64,000 bases of DNA, taken from NCBI RefSeq assembly GCF_003027925.1, contig NZ_PYPS01000005.1, forward strand, positions 62,001-126,000, given 5' to 3'. The notes under the pieces were generated by a model. The model was given only the letters and a program-made list of their open reading frames with translations. It searched no databases and had not been told where the DNA came from. Source of the DNA: Micromonospora sp. RP3T. GTDB lineage: Bacteria > Actinomycetota > Actinomycetes > Mycobacteriales > Micromonosporaceae. The translations under genes were made by a program, and so were the position numbers. The first letter of the stretch is position 1, and the number at the start of each line of letters is the position of its first letter. This document shows positions 45,377 through 54,248 of this stretch, one piece after another.

Positions 45377-46393
45377 ATGGCCAGCGACGAGTCTTCCGCC
45401 CGCGAGGGGCGCGAGCGCACCGGGCCGGTGGGGCCGGACGACGGTCCGGACAGCCCGACCGACCTGACCGGTCCGGGCTGGGTGGCGACGCTCAAGCGGA
45501 CCGTCCGGGAGTTCTCGGACGACAGCCTGACCGACTGGGCCGCCGCGCTCACCTACTACGGTGTGCTCTCGATCTTCCCCGGCGTGCTGGTGTTGATCTC
45601 CGTGCTCGGTCTGCTCGGCGAGCGGGCCACCAACGGCGTCCGGGACACGGTCGGCCAGGCGGTGCCGGAGGAGAACACCCGGAAGATCATCGAGAGCGCG
45701 ATCGACCAGGCCGGCCAGTCCGGCGGGCTGGCGAGCATCGCGGCGGTGATCGGTCTGGTCGCCGCGTTCTGGTCGGCCTCCGGCTACGTCGCCGCGTTCA
45801 TGCGCGCCTCGAACAGCATCTACGACGTGCCGGAGGGGCGGCCGATCTGGAAGACGCTGCCGATCCGGCTCGGGGTGACCGCGGTGATCGGCGTGATGCT
45901 GCTGATCAGCGCCGTGATCGTGGTGTTCACCGGCGGGCTGGCCGAGCAGGCCGGCAACGCCATCGGGCTCGGCTCCACCGCGGTCACGGTGTGGAACATC
46001 GCCAAGTGGCCGGTGCTGTTGATGCTGGTCAGCCTGATGTTCGCGATCCTCTACTGGGCCTCGCCGAACGCCCGGCACGGCGGCTTCCGCTGGGTCAGCC
46101 CGGGCGGGATCCTCGCCGTGGTGCTCTGGCTGGTGGTGTCCGGCCTGTTCGCGCTCTACGTGAGCAACTTCGGCTCGTACAACAAGACGTACGGCGCGGT
46201 GGCCGGCGTGATCATCTTCCTGGTCTGGCTCTGGCTGAGCAACGTGGCCATCCTGCTCGGCGCCGAGTTCGACGCCGAGCTGGAGCGCAGCCGCGCCATC
46301 GCCGCCGGTCTCCCCGAGGACAAGGAGCCCTACGTCGAGCTGCGCGACGACCGCAAGCTGCGGAAGAAGCGCAACGCGCCCGCACCACGCTGA
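45377..46393 (+). CDS. YihY/virulence factor BrkB family membrane protein
   Basis: A 338-residue protein with six membrane helices, an acidic/Pro-rich N-terminal 35 residues and a basic C-terminus. The block SDDSLTDWAAALTYYGVLSIFPGVLVL and later GVIIFLVWLWLSNVAILLGAEFDAELER (shown in part: FLVWLWLSNVAILLGAEF) are family signatures. The role is unsettled; formerly called ribonuclease BN, now considered a transporter-like or cell-envelope protein. GAGGGAGGTG precedes the ATG. A strong terminator follows. Confidence 0.92.
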   Translation: MASDESSAREGRERTGPVGPDDGPDSPTDLTGPGWVATLKRTVREFSDDSLTDWAAALTYYGVLSIFPGVLVLISVLGLLGERATNGVRDTVGQAVPEENTRKIIESAIDQAGQSGGLASIAAVIGLVAAFWSASGYVAAFMRASNSIYDVPEGRPIWKTLPIRLGVTAVIGVMLLISAVIVVFTGGLAEQAGNAIGLGSTAVTVWNIAKWPVLLMLVSLMFAILYWASPNARHGGFRWVSPGGILAVVLWLVVSGLFALYVSNFGSYNKTYGAVAGVIIFLVWLWLSNVAILLGAEFDAELERSRAIAAGLPEDKEPYVELRDDRKLRKKRNAPAPR

Positions 46394-46403
46394 CCTCGAA
46401 CGC

Positions 46404-46445
46404 CGCCGCCCCGCCCGGTCGAACCGGGCGGGGCGGCGCGTTTTC
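46404..46445 (+). terminator. Rho-independent terminator
   Basis: Perfect 16-bp arms (CGCCGCCCCGCCCGGT at 46404-46419, complement at 46423-46438), 3-nt loop, then CGTTTTC. It isolates the YihY gene from the ROK operon promoter. Confidence 0.93.
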
Positions 46446-46460
46446 ATGATCCGGAAGGCG

Positions 46461-46536
46461 CTTTTGTTCATACGGACAGAAGTTTTCGCCAAATGCGCTG
46501 AAGCTATGGACACGCGACCCGGAAGGCTCCTACTGT
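46461..46536 (+). promoter_or_regulatory. ROK operon promoter with operator
   Basis: An operator-like dyad CTTTTGTTCATACGGACAGA (46461-46482 in full, inner near-palindrome TGTTCATACGGACA) is followed 24 bp on by TGGACA (46507-46512), an 18-bp spacer and TACTGT (46531-46536). The 13-mer GAAGCTATGGACA at 46500 recurs exactly at 60240 before the PQQ-type dehydrogenase gene. The ROK protein made here is the obvious candidate to bind. Confidence 0.7.
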
Positions 46537-46598
46537 GTCGGACACAACACCTCGGCGTTGCGTCGATGTGAACGACTCCGATGCGGAGGTGACTGCCG

Positions 46599-47777
46599 GT
46601 GCGGACGGTCGATCCCCTGCACGTACGGCTCCTGCGACTGCTCCGGGACCAGGGCGCGATCTCCCGCGCCGAGCTCGGTGACCGCCTCCAGATGCCCCGC
46701 CCGCGGCTGCTCGCCGAGCTGGAGCGGCTGGTCTCCCTCGGCTACGTGGCCGAGGCCGGGCTGGCCGCCTCCCGGGGCGGACGCCGCTCCACCCTGGTCG
46801 AGCTGAGCCCGCACCTGCGCTTCGCCTCGGTCGACCTGGGCGCCAGCTCGATCGACGTCGAGGTGGTCAACGGCCGGCTGGAGCCGGTCACCGCGTACAC
46901 CGAACCGGCCGACATCCGCTCCGGCCCGAAGGTGACCCTGCAACGGGTCAACGACCTGCTGCACAAGGCCAAGGTGGACGGCGCGTACGAGCGGCTCGAC
47001 GCGATCGGCATCGGCGTGCCCGGCCCGGTGAGCTTCCGCGACGGGGTGCCGGTCTCGCCGCCGATCATGCCGGGCTGGGACCGCTTCCCGGTCCGCGAGC
47101 TGTTGACCCGCGAGCACGGCTGCCCGGCCGTGGTCGACAACGACGTCAACATCATGGCGATCGGCGAGCGGCACGGCGGCGTCGCCCACTCGGTCGACGA
47201 CTTCCTCTTCATCAAGATCGGCACCGGCATCGGCTGCGGCATCTACCTGCACGGCGAGGTCTACCGGGGCACCGACGGCTGCGCCGGCGACATCGGCCAC
47301 ATCCAGGTCGACCCGAACGGCCCGATGTGCTCCTGCGGCAACCTCGGCTGCCTGGAGGCGGTGTTCAGCGGCGCGGCGCTGGCCCGGGAGGCGACCGCCG
47401 CGGCCCGCGCCGAGGTCTCACCGGCCCTGGTCGAGCGGCTCACCGCCCGGGGCGCGGTCACCGCGCTGGACGTGGCGCAGGGCGCGATCGAGGGCGACGT
47501 CACCTGCATCCAGCTCATCCGCGACGGCGGCCGGCGGGTCGGCAGCGTGCTGGCCGGGCTGGTCAGCTTCACCAACCCGTCCATGATCGTGATCGGCGGC
47601 GGGCTCGCCCAGCTCGGCCACATCCTGCTCGCCGAGATCCGCAGCGTGGTCTACCGCCGCTCGCTGCCACTGGCCACCGGCAACCTGCCGGTCGTCCTCT
47701 CCGAGCTGGGCCCGCGCGCCGGCGTCGCCGGCGCGGCCGTGCTCGCCAGCGACGTCGCGTTCGGGGAAGCCGCATGA
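46599..47777 (+). CDS. ROK family transcriptional regulator
   Basis: A 392-residue regulator. The winged helix is at 1-75 (VRLLRLLRDQGAISRAELGD, RPRLLAELERLVSLGYV). The ROK sugar-kinase fold follows from FASVDLGASSIDVEVVNG, with VDNDVNIMAIGERHGG as the phosphate/sugar part and the zinc motif CSCGNLGCLEA. A Walker-like DxGxT is weak, so it binds rather than phosphorylates sugar. GGAGGTG precedes a GTG start. It leads an ABC importer operon and overlaps the next open frame. Confidence 0.93.
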   Translation: MRTVDPLHVRLLRLLRDQGAISRAELGDRLQMPRPRLLAELERLVSLGYVAEAGLAASRGGRRSTLVELSPHLRFASVDLGASSIDVEVVNGRLEPVTAYTEPADIRSGPKVTLQRVNDLLHKAKVDGAYERLDAIGIGVPGPVSFRDGVPVSPPIMPGWDRFPVRELLTREHGCPAVVDNDVNIMAIGERHGGVAHSVDDFLFIKIGTGIGCGIYLHGEVYRGTDGCAGDIGHIQVDPNGPMCSCGNLGCLEAVFSGAALAREATAAARAEVSPALVERLTARGAVTALDVAQGAIEGDVTCIQLIRDGGRRVGSVLAGLVSFTNPSMIVIGGGLAQLGHILLAEIRSVVYRRSLPLATGNLPVVLSELGPRAGVAGAAVLASDVAFGEAA

Positions 47778-47854
47778 CGGGGCGCACCGAGCGGAGCGAG
47801 GGCCGTGAGGGCATGCCCGGCCAGCACCGCATGACGGGGCGAGAGGAGGTCGAG

Positions 47855-49420
47855 GTGAGCATGAAGGAGCCGCTGGTCGAGGCGCCCGCCGACGCCGTCG
47901 CGGGCGAGGTGGTGCTGCGCCTCACCGACGTGGTGAAGACGTTCCCCGGCGTACGCGCGCTGGACGGCGTGCAGTTGGAGGTGCGGGCCGGCGAGGTGCA
48001 CTGCCTGCTGGGGCAGAACGGCGCCGGCAAGTCCACCCTGATCAAGGTGCTCGCCGGCGTACACCGGCCGGATTCCGGCGAGGTGGTGTGGCGCGGCGAA
48101 CCGGCCGCGTTCGCCAATCCGCAGGCCGCCATGCGCGCCGGCATCGCCACCATCTACCAGGAACTCGACCTGGTCGACGACCTGTCGGTGGCGGAGAACG
48201 CGTTCCTCGGCCACGAGCCGCGCCGGCTCGGCTTCGTCAGGCGCGGGCACATGGCCCGGCGGACCCGGCAGATCCTGGCCCGGCTCGGCCACCCGGAGAT
48301 CCCGCCCGGGCGGCTGGTGCGGCACCTGCCGGCGGCCGGCAAACAGATCGTCAGCATGGCCCGGGCGCTGTCCCACGAGGCCCGACTGATCATCATGGAC
48401 GAGCCGAGCGCGGTGCTGGCCCACGACGAGGTGGGCAACCTGTTCCGGATCATCCGGGAACTCACCGCGCAGGGCATCGCGGTCATCTACATCTCGCACC
48501 GGATGGAGGAGATCCGCGAGATCGGCGACCGGGTGACCGTACTCAAGGACGGCCGGACCACGGCGGCGAGCCTGCCGGCCCGCGACACCCCGACCCGCGA
48601 CCTGGTCGCCCGGATGACCGGGCGGACCATCGAGTACGTCTTCCCGCAGCGCCCGGCCGACGACGGGGCCGGCGCGGAGCTGCTCCGGGTGGACGGGCTG
48701 ACCCGGCACGGCGAGTTCGCGGACGTCTCGCTCGGCGTGCGGGCCGGGGAGATCGTCGGGATCGCCGGGCTGGTCGGCTCCGGCCGCTCCGAGCTGATGG
48801 AGACCATCTTCGGCGCCCGCCGGGCGCACGCCGGGACGGTCCGGCTGGCCGGCAAGGCGCTGCGGCCCGGCAGCGTGGGCGCGGCGGTCCGGGCCGGCAT
48901 GGGCATGGCCCCCGAGGAGCGCAAGAGTCAGGCGCTGCTGCTCGGCGAGCCGATCTACCGCAACGTCACGCTCGCCACGTTCGGCAGGTACGCCCGCCTG
49001 GGCTTCACCGACGTCGGACGGGAGCGGGCCGAGGCGGACCGGATCGCCGCCGCGCTGGAGCTGCGCCCCCGGGACGTCCGCCGGCCGGTGCGCACGCTGT
49101 CCGGCGGAAACCAGCAGAAGGTGGTGGTCGGCCGGTGGCTGCTCGGGGACACCCGGCTGCTGCTGCTCGACGAGCCGACCCGGGGCGTGGACGTGGGCGC
49201 CCGCGCCGAGCTGTACCAGGTGATCCGCGACCTGGCCGCCCGGGGCGTCGGGGTGCTGCTGGTCTCCAGCGAGGTGCCCGAGGTGCTGGGACTGGCCGAC
49301 CGGGTGCTGGTGATGCGGGAGGGCCGGGTGGTCCGGGAGGCCCCGGCCGGCGAACTCGACGAGAACACCGTGCTCGACCTCGTGATGGCGGGGTCCCTCA
49401 TGGAAGGCGCACCGGCATGA
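47855..49420 (+). CDS. Sugar ABC transporter ATPase (RbsA-like, two domains)
   Basis: About 521 residues with two ABC modules, as in ribose-type importers. Domain 1: GQNGAGKST, an atypical signature HLPAAGKQIVSMARALSH, and Walker B LIIMDEPSAV. Domain 2 has a degenerate Walker A region GLVGSGRSELMETIFG, signature LSGGNQQKVVVGRWL and LLLLDEPTRGVDVGA. The GTG at 47855 follows AGGAGGT at 5 nt; an ATG at 47861 and another at 47774 (overlapping the ROK stop) are alternatives. The upstream stretch contains two copies of CGCATGACGGGGCG and looks non-coding. Confidence 0.92.
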   Translation: MSMKEPLVEAPADAVAGEVVLRLTDVVKTFPGVRALDGVQLEVRAGEVHCLLGQNGAGKSTLIKVLAGVHRPDSGEVVWRGEPAAFANPQAAMRAGIATIYQELDLVDDLSVAENAFLGHEPRRLGFVRRGHMARRTRQILARLGHPEIPPGRLVRHLPAAGKQIVSMARALSHEARLIIMDEPSAVLAHDEVGNLFRIIRELTAQGIAVIYISHRMEEIREIGDRVTVLKDGRTTAASLPARDTPTRDLVARMTGRTIEYVFPQRPADDGAGAELLRVDGLTRHGEFADVSLGVRAGEIVGIAGLVGSGRSELMETIFGARRAHAGTVRLAGKALRPGSVGAAVRAGMGMAPEERKSQALLLGEPIYRNVTLATFGRYARLGFTDVGRERAEADRIAAALELRPRDVRRPVRTLSGGNQQKVVVGRWLLGDTRLLLLDEPTRGVDVGARAELYQVIRDLAARGVGVLLVSSEVPEVLGLADRVLVMREGRVVREAPAGELDENTVLDLVMAGSLMEGAPA

Positions 49421-50502
49421 GCGATACCCACACCACGCTGCCCGCGCAGTCGCCGCCGGTGGACCGGGCGGAGACCGCCAAGGTCGACGCGCAGGCCCGG
49501 CTCTCCTGGTGGCGCGGCGACGGCGGGGAGGGGGCGAAGCGCAACCTCGGCCTGCTGGCCACGCTCGTGGTGCTGGTGGTCATCGGCATCCTGACCCGCC
49601 CCGACCTGTACGGCGACCCGAACTGGGTGTGGGGCAACACGCTCACCATCCTCAAGCTCGCCTCGGTGGTCGGCGTGGTCACCGTCGGCATGACCTTCGT
49701 GATCATCGGCGGCGGCATCGACCTGTCGGTCGGCGCGATCGTGGCGCTGGCCGGCGTCTGGTCCACCACGCTCGCCACCCAGAGCTACGGCGCCGGCGGC
49801 ATGATCTTCAGCGCGCTCACCGTCGGGCTGGCCGTCGGCGTGGTCAACGGCCTGCTCATCTCGTACGGGCGGCTGGTGCCGTTCATCGCCACGCTGGCCA
49901 TGCTGGTGGCCGCCCGAGGGCTGGCGGCGGAGATCTCCGACAAGCAGACCCAGGTCTCCACCAGCTCGTTCATCAACGGCATCGCCACCACCAACGTGCT
50001 CGGCATCCCGCTGCTGGTCTACATCCTGATCGCGGTGGTGGCGGCCGGATGGGTGCTGCTCAACCGGACCACGTTCGGCCGTCGCACGGTGGCGGTCGGC
50101 GGCAACCCGGAGGCGGCCCGGCTCGCCGGCATCAACGTACGCCGGCACACCGTGCTGCTCTACGCGCTCTCCGGCCTCTGCTGCGGCATCGCCGCGGTGA
50201 TGCTGACCGCGCAGGCCACCTCCGCCCAGGCGGCGATGGCCAACCTCTACGAGCTGGACGCGATCGCCGCCGCGATCATCGGCGGCACGCTGCTCAGCGG
50301 CGGGCGGGGCACCATCATCGGCTCCCTGCTCGGGGTGATCATCTTCTCCACGATCACCAACCTGTTCGCCATCAACAACCTCTCCGCCGAGGCGCAGAAC
50401 ATGGTCAAGGGCGGCATCATCGTCGCCGCCGTCCTGGTCCAGCAGGTGCAGTTCCGCAGCCTGACCCAGTTCCTCGCCCGCAACCGGGCCACCACCACCT
50501 GA
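49417..50502 (+). CDS. Sugar ABC transporter permease (RbsC-like)
   Basis: A 361-residue permease with about ten helices after a 40-residue cytoplasmic leader. Family blocks: GMTFVIIGGGIDLSVGAIVALAG, VAVGGNPEAARLAGINVRRH, and AAAIIGGTLLSGGRGTIIGSL (EAA-like loop). It overlaps the ATPase by 4 nt. Carbohydrate uptake transporter 2 family; the neighbouring oxidoreductase and inositol synthase suggest a cyclitol or similar sugar, but this is inference. Confidence 0.93.
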   Translation: MSDTHTTLPAQSPPVDRAETAKVDAQARLSWWRGDGGEGAKRNLGLLATLVVLVVIGILTRPDLYGDPNWVWGNTLTILKLASVVGVVTVGMTFVIIGGGIDLSVGAIVALAGVWSTTLATQSYGAGGMIFSALTVGLAVGVVNGLLISYGRLVPFIATLAMLVAARGLAAEISDKQTQVSTSSFINGIATTNVLGIPLLVYILIAVVAAGWVLLNRTTFGRRTVAVGGNPEAARLAGINVRRHTVLLYALSGLCCGIAAVMLTAQATSAQAAMANLYELDAIAAAIIGGTLLSGGRGTIIGSLLGVIIFSTITNLFAINNLSAEAQNMVKGGIIVAAVLVQQVQFRSLTQFLARNRATTT

Positions 50503-50591
50503 CCCACCGCACCGCCAGGCCGCCGTCGCGCAGACGGTGGCCCGGCCCACCACACCCGAAACCACCCCCACCACCTCATCAGGAGGCCGTC

Positions 50592-51635
50592 ATGCCCAGT
50601 GACCTGTCACGCCGTCGGTTGCTCTTCGGCGGGGCCGCCGTCTCCGCCGGGGTGCTGCTCGCCGGCTGCACGAGCAACGAGCAGTCCCCGACCGAGGCGC
50701 AGACCAAGGCCGCATCGACCGGCGGCGCCGCCGAACCGGGCAAGAAGGTGACCATCGGCTTCTCCGCCCCGGCCGCCGACCACGGCTGGATCGCCGCCAT
50801 CACCAACAACGCCAAGGCGCAGGCCGGGGCGTACTCCGACGTGGAGCTGAAGTCGGTGGAGGCCGGCGCGGACGCGGCGGCCCAGCGGGCGGCGCTGTCC
50901 ACGCTGATCTCCCAGAAGCCGGACGTGATCGTGCTGCTGCCGCACGACGGCAAGGAACTCAACGCGTTCGGCCTGGAGGCGATGAAGGCCGGTATCCCGG
51001 TGGTCAACCTGGACCGGGCGTTCCCCGACGCGCGGGCCTACCGGCTCCAGATCAAGGGCGACAACTACGGCATGGGGGTGGCCGCCGCCACCTACATCGC
51101 CGAGCAGCTCAAGGCGAAGGGCGTCAGCAACCCGGTGATCGGCGAGATCCCCGGCATCGAGTCGCTGGAGCTGACCCAGGAACGCTCCAAGGGCTTCGCC
51201 GACACGCTCGCCTCGTACGGGCTGAAGGTGGCCAACCGCCGGCCGGCCGAGTTCACAGTGGACTCCGGCCAGCAGGCCGCCACCGGGCTGTTCCAGGCAC
51301 TGCCGAAGATCGACGCGGTCTGGAACCACGACGACGACCAGGGCATCGGCGTGCTCGCCGCCGTCACCCAGGCCAACCGCAAGGAGTTCTTCATGGTCGG
51401 CGGCGCCGGCTCGAAGAAGGCCATGGAGGACATCGCCGCCGACAACACGGTGCTGAAGGCCACCGTCACCTACAGCCCGTCGATGGCCTCCTCGGCCATC
51501 TCCCTGGCCCGGCTGATCGGGCAGGGCAAGGGCATGTCCGACCTGGTGGAACTCCAGGTACCGAAGGAGATCGTGCTCTCCTCCGAGACGATCACCAAGG
51601 AGAACTCGGGCGACTACCTGAAGCTCGGGTTCTGA
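50592..51635 (+). CDS. Sugar-binding lipoprotein of ABC transporter, Tat-type signal
   Basis: A 347-residue periplasmic-binding protein of the ribose/galactose (Peripla_BP_4) type. The signal SRRRLLFGGAAVSAGVLLAGC has twin arginines and a lipobox (first 20 residues SRRRLLFGGAAVSAGVLLAG), so export is probably by Tat followed by lipid attachment at Cys. The mature protein has TIGFSAPAADHGWIAAITNN, then ALSTLISQKPDVIVLLPHDG, and the hinge VWNHDDDQGIGVLAAV. AGGAGG precedes the ATG. Confidence 0.93.
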   Translation: MPSDLSRRRLLFGGAAVSAGVLLAGCTSNEQSPTEAQTKAASTGGAAEPGKKVTIGFSAPAADHGWIAAITNNAKAQAGAYSDVELKSVEAGADAAAQRAALSTLISQKPDVIVLLPHDGKELNAFGLEAMKAGIPVVNLDRAFPDARAYRLQIKGDNYGMGVAAATYIAEQLKAKGVSNPVIGEIPGIESLELTQERSKGFADTLASYGLKVANRRPAEFTVDSGQQAATGLFQALPKIDAVWNHDDDQGIGVLAAVTQANRKEFFMVGGAGSKKAMEDIAADNTVLKATVTYSPSMASSAISLARLIGQGKGMSDLVELQVPKEIVLSSETITKENSGDYLKLGF

Positions 51636-51657
51636 CACACACGGGGGGAGACCCAGC

Positions 51658-52884
51658 TTGTCCAGTCACGACAGCATCCTGCGGGTCGGCATGGTCGGCT
51701 ACGCGTTCATGGGCGCCGCGCACTCGCAGGCGTGGCGCACCGTGAACCGCGTGTTCGACCTGCCGGCGCGGGTGCGGATGGCACTCGTCTGCGGCCGGGA
51801 CGAACCGAAGGTGGCCGAGGCCGCCGACCGGCTCGGCTGGGACGGGTACACCACCGACTGGCGGCGACTCGTCGAGTCCGACGAGATCGACGTGGTGGAC
51901 ATCTGCACGCCGGGGGACAGCCACCGCGAGATCGCGCTCGCCGCGTTGGCCGCGGGCAAGCACGTGCTGTGCGAGAAGCCGCTTGCCAACACCGTCGCCG
52001 AGGCGCGGGAGATGACCGCCGCCGCGGCCCGGGCCCGGACGTCCGGGGTCCGCGCGATGTGCGGCTTCAACTACCGGCGGGTGCCCGCGGTCGCCCTGAT
52101 GCGGCAGCTCGTCGCCGACGGGCGGCTCGGCGAGATCCGGCACGTCCGGGCGGTCTACCTCCAGGACTGGATCGTCGACCCGCAGTTCCCGCTGGTGTGG
52201 CGGTTGCAGAAGGACCGGGCGGGCTCCGGCGCGCTGGGTGACATCGGCGCGCACATCATCGACCTCACCCAGTACGTCACCGGGCAGCTCGTCACCGGCG
52301 TCAGCGCGCTCACCGAGACGTTCGTCAGGCAGCGGCCGTTGCCGGCCGGGTCGAGCGGCCTGGCCGCGCAGGCCGACGGCAACGGCCGGGGCATGGGCGA
52401 GGTCACCGTGGACGACGCGGCGGTCTTCGTGGCCCGGCTCGACGGCGGCGCGCTCGCCACGTACGAGGCGACCCGGTTCGCCACCGGCCGCAAGAACGCG
52501 TTGCGGGTCGAGATCAACGGCTCGCGCGGCAGCGTGGTGTTCGACCTGGAACGCCTCAACGAACTGGAGTTCCTGGACGCCACCCGGCCCGCCGCCGAGC
52601 AGGGCTTCAGCCGGATCCTGGTGACCGAGCCGGAGCACCCGTACCTGGACGCGTGGTGGCCGCCCGGCCACATCATCGGCTACGAGCACTCCTTCACGCA
52701 CCAGATGCGCGACTTCGTCGAGGCGGTCGCCACCGCAACCGACCCGACCCCGTCGTTCGCCGACGCGTTGCAGGTGCAGCTCGTCCTGGACGCGGTCGAG
52801 CGCTCCGCCGCCACCGCCGCCTGGGTCGAGTGCAAGGAGGGGGCCCCGCTTAACGCCTCCGGTAGAGGAGGGGGCCCCGCTTAA
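51658..52884 (+). CDS. Gfo/Idh/MocA family oxidoreductase
   Basis: A 408-residue NAD(P)-dependent dehydrogenase, probably acting on a sugar or cyclitol brought in by the ABC importer. The Rossmann motif RVGMVGYAFMGAAHSQAW is at the start, CEKPLANTVAEAREM carries the catalytic Lys, and LGDIGAHIIDLTQYVTGQLV holds the His. The TTG at 51658 behind GGGGGGAG is the only reasonable start. The last 15 or so residues (EGAPLNASGRGGGPA) are coded by R element 4, which replaced the original 3' end. Confidence 0.92.
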   Translation: MSSHDSILRVGMVGYAFMGAAHSQAWRTVNRVFDLPARVRMALVCGRDEPKVAEAADRLGWDGYTTDWRRLVESDEIDVVDICTPGDSHREIALAALAAGKHVLCEKPLANTVAEAREMTAAAARARTSGVRAMCGFNYRRVPAVALMRQLVADGRLGEIRHVRAVYLQDWIVDPQFPLVWRLQKDRAGSGALGDIGAHIIDLTQYVTGQLVTGVSALTETFVRQRPLPAGSSGLAAQADGNGRGMGEVTVDDAAVFVARLDGGALATYEATRFATGRKNALRVEINGSRGSVVFDLERLNELEFLDATRPAAEQGFSRILVTEPEHPYLDAWWPPGHIIGYEHSFTHQMRDFVEAVATATDPTPSFADALQVQLVLDAVERSAATAAWVECKEGAPLNASGRGGGPA

Positions 52885-52886
52885 CA
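52834..52886 (-). repeat. R element, copy R4 (overlaps oxidoreductase 3' end)
   Basis: AAGGAGGGGGCCCCGCTTAA, CGCCTCCGGTAGAGG, then AGGGGGCCCCGCTTAACACC. The oxidoreductase reads through most of it and stops in it at 52884. On the mRNA it can still form a hairpin around the stop. Confidence 0.85.
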
Positions 52887-53043
52887 CCCCGCCCAACCCG
52901 CGCGGCGCGGAAGCGCCGCCGACACCCTTCCGGCGCCGGCCGGCGAGGGCCCACCGCGGTTGCGCCCCGCGGCGGGCACGAGGCCGGCGTCGGGGAGCGT
53001 GCCACCGGAGTCCTCCGGGGGGGGGCACGACCAGCACGGCCCT

Positions 53044-53080
53044 CCGGTGCGGCCGGACCGGGATTCCCCGGCCGCACCGG
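53044..53080 (+). other. Hairpin in the ino1/ebo leader
   Basis: CCGGTGCGGCCGG (53044-53056) and its exact complement (53068-53080) with an 11-nt loop lie 31 nt before the ino1 ATG. The 226-bp spacer 52886-53111 also holds nine Gs in a row (53017-53025). No clear -35/-10 pair was found, so it could be a leader/attenuator or a protein-binding dyad. Confidence 0.5.
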
Positions 53081-53111
53081 TGGACCGGCACCGACCTGGG
53101 GAGGTAACGCG

Positions 53112-54248
53112 ATGCGTACGGGTGTCTGGCTGGTGGGAGCACGTGGTTCGGTCGCGACCACGAGCGTGGTCGGGGCGCTCGCCCTACGGGCCGGGCTCAC
53201 CGCACCGACCGGCTGCGTCACCGAACTGCCCGACCTGCGGGGTCCCGCGCTGCCGGGCCTCGCCGACCTCGTCTTCGGCGGCCACGACGTGGTCGCCACC
53301 CCGCTGACCAAACGCGCCGAGGCGCTCGCCGCCGCCGGCGTGCTGCCCGGCCGGCTCGCCGACGCCGTCGCGCCGGAGCTGGCCGACGTCGAGGCGGCGC
53401 TGCGACCCGTGCCGACCGAGGGCGACCCGGCCGCGCGGATCGCCGCCGTGGTCGACGACCTGACCGACTTCCGCCGCCGGTACGACCTGGACCGGGTGGT
53501 GGTGGTCAACGTGGCCGCCACCGAGCCGGCGCCCGCCCCGCACCCGGCCCACCACGACCTGACCGCGCTGCGCACCGCGCTCGACGTGCTGCCGGCCAGC
53601 TCCCGGTACGCGTACGCGGCGTTCACCGCCGGCTGCCCGTACGTCGACTTCACCCCGTCCACCGGGGCCCGGCTGCCGGCACTGGCCGCGTTGGCCGACG
53701 AGCGCGGCCTGCCGTACGCCGGGCACGACGGCAAGACCGGCGAGACGCTGCTCAAGTCGGTGCTCGCGCCGATGTTCGCGATGCGGCACCTGGCGGTGCG
53801 GTCCTGGTCCGGGACGAACCTGCTCGGCGGCGGCGACGGCGCGACGCTGGCCGAGCCGGCTGCCAACGCCGCCAAGGTGGGCAGCAAGCAGCGGGTGCTC
53901 GCCGAGACGCTCGGCTACCTGCCACAGGGCAGCACCCGGATCGACTACGTCGAGGAGCTGGGCGACTTCAAGACCGCCTGGGACCTGGTCACGTTCGCCG
54001 GCTTCCTGGGCACCGGGATGCGGATGGAGTTCACCTGGCACGGCTGCGACTCGGCGCTGGCCGCCCCGCTGGTGCTCGACCTGGCCCGGCTGACCGCCGC
54101 CGCGCACGCCGCCGGCCGCCGGGGCCCCCTCGCCGAGCTGGCGTTCTTCTTCAAGGATCCGCTCGGCGACACCGGCCACGCGCTCGGCGAGCAGTGGGCG
54201 GTGCTGCGCGACTTCGTGGCCGGCCTGCACGCGGAGGCGGCCCGGTGA
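53112..54248 (+). CDS. ino1: Inositol-3-phosphate synthase
   Basis: A 378-residue NAD-dependent enzyme converting glucose 6-phosphate to inositol 3-phosphate. The Rossmann start is VWLVGARGSVATTSVVGALA. The active-site block is AGHDGKTGETLLKSVLAPMF, followed by WSGTNLLGGGDGATLAEPA and GSKQRVLAETLGYL, with FTWHGCDSALAAPL near the end. It opens an operon of ebo-type genes, where the sugar-phosphate cyclase EboD would be expected, so it may supply the cyclitol for that pathway rather than for mycothiol or phospholipid. GGGGAGG precedes the ATG. Confidence 0.93.
   Translation: MRTGVWLVGARGSVATTSVVGALALRAGLTAPTGCVTELPDLRGPALPGLADLVFGGHDVVATPLTKRAEALAAAGVLPGRLADAVAPELADVEAALRPVPTEGDPAARIAAVVDDLTDFRRRYDLDRVVVVNVAATEPAPAPHPAHHDLTALRTALDVLPASSRYAYAAFTAGCPYVDFTPSTGARLPALAALADERGLPYAGHDGKTGETLLKSVLAPMFAMRHLAVRSWSGTNLLGGGDGATLAEPAANAAKVGSKQRVLAETLGYLPQGSTRIDYVEELGDFKTAWDLVTFAGFLGTGMRMEFTWHGCDSALAAPLVLDLARLTAAAHAAGRRGPLAELAFFFKDPLGDTGHALGEQWAVLRDFVAGLHAEAAR

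Noticed and set aside
47774..47860. Upstream ATG starts for the sugar ATPase
   Set aside because: The segment contains a duplicated CGCATGACGGGGCG and lacks family residues; the GTG at 47855 has the better ribosome site, though 47774 stays possible.
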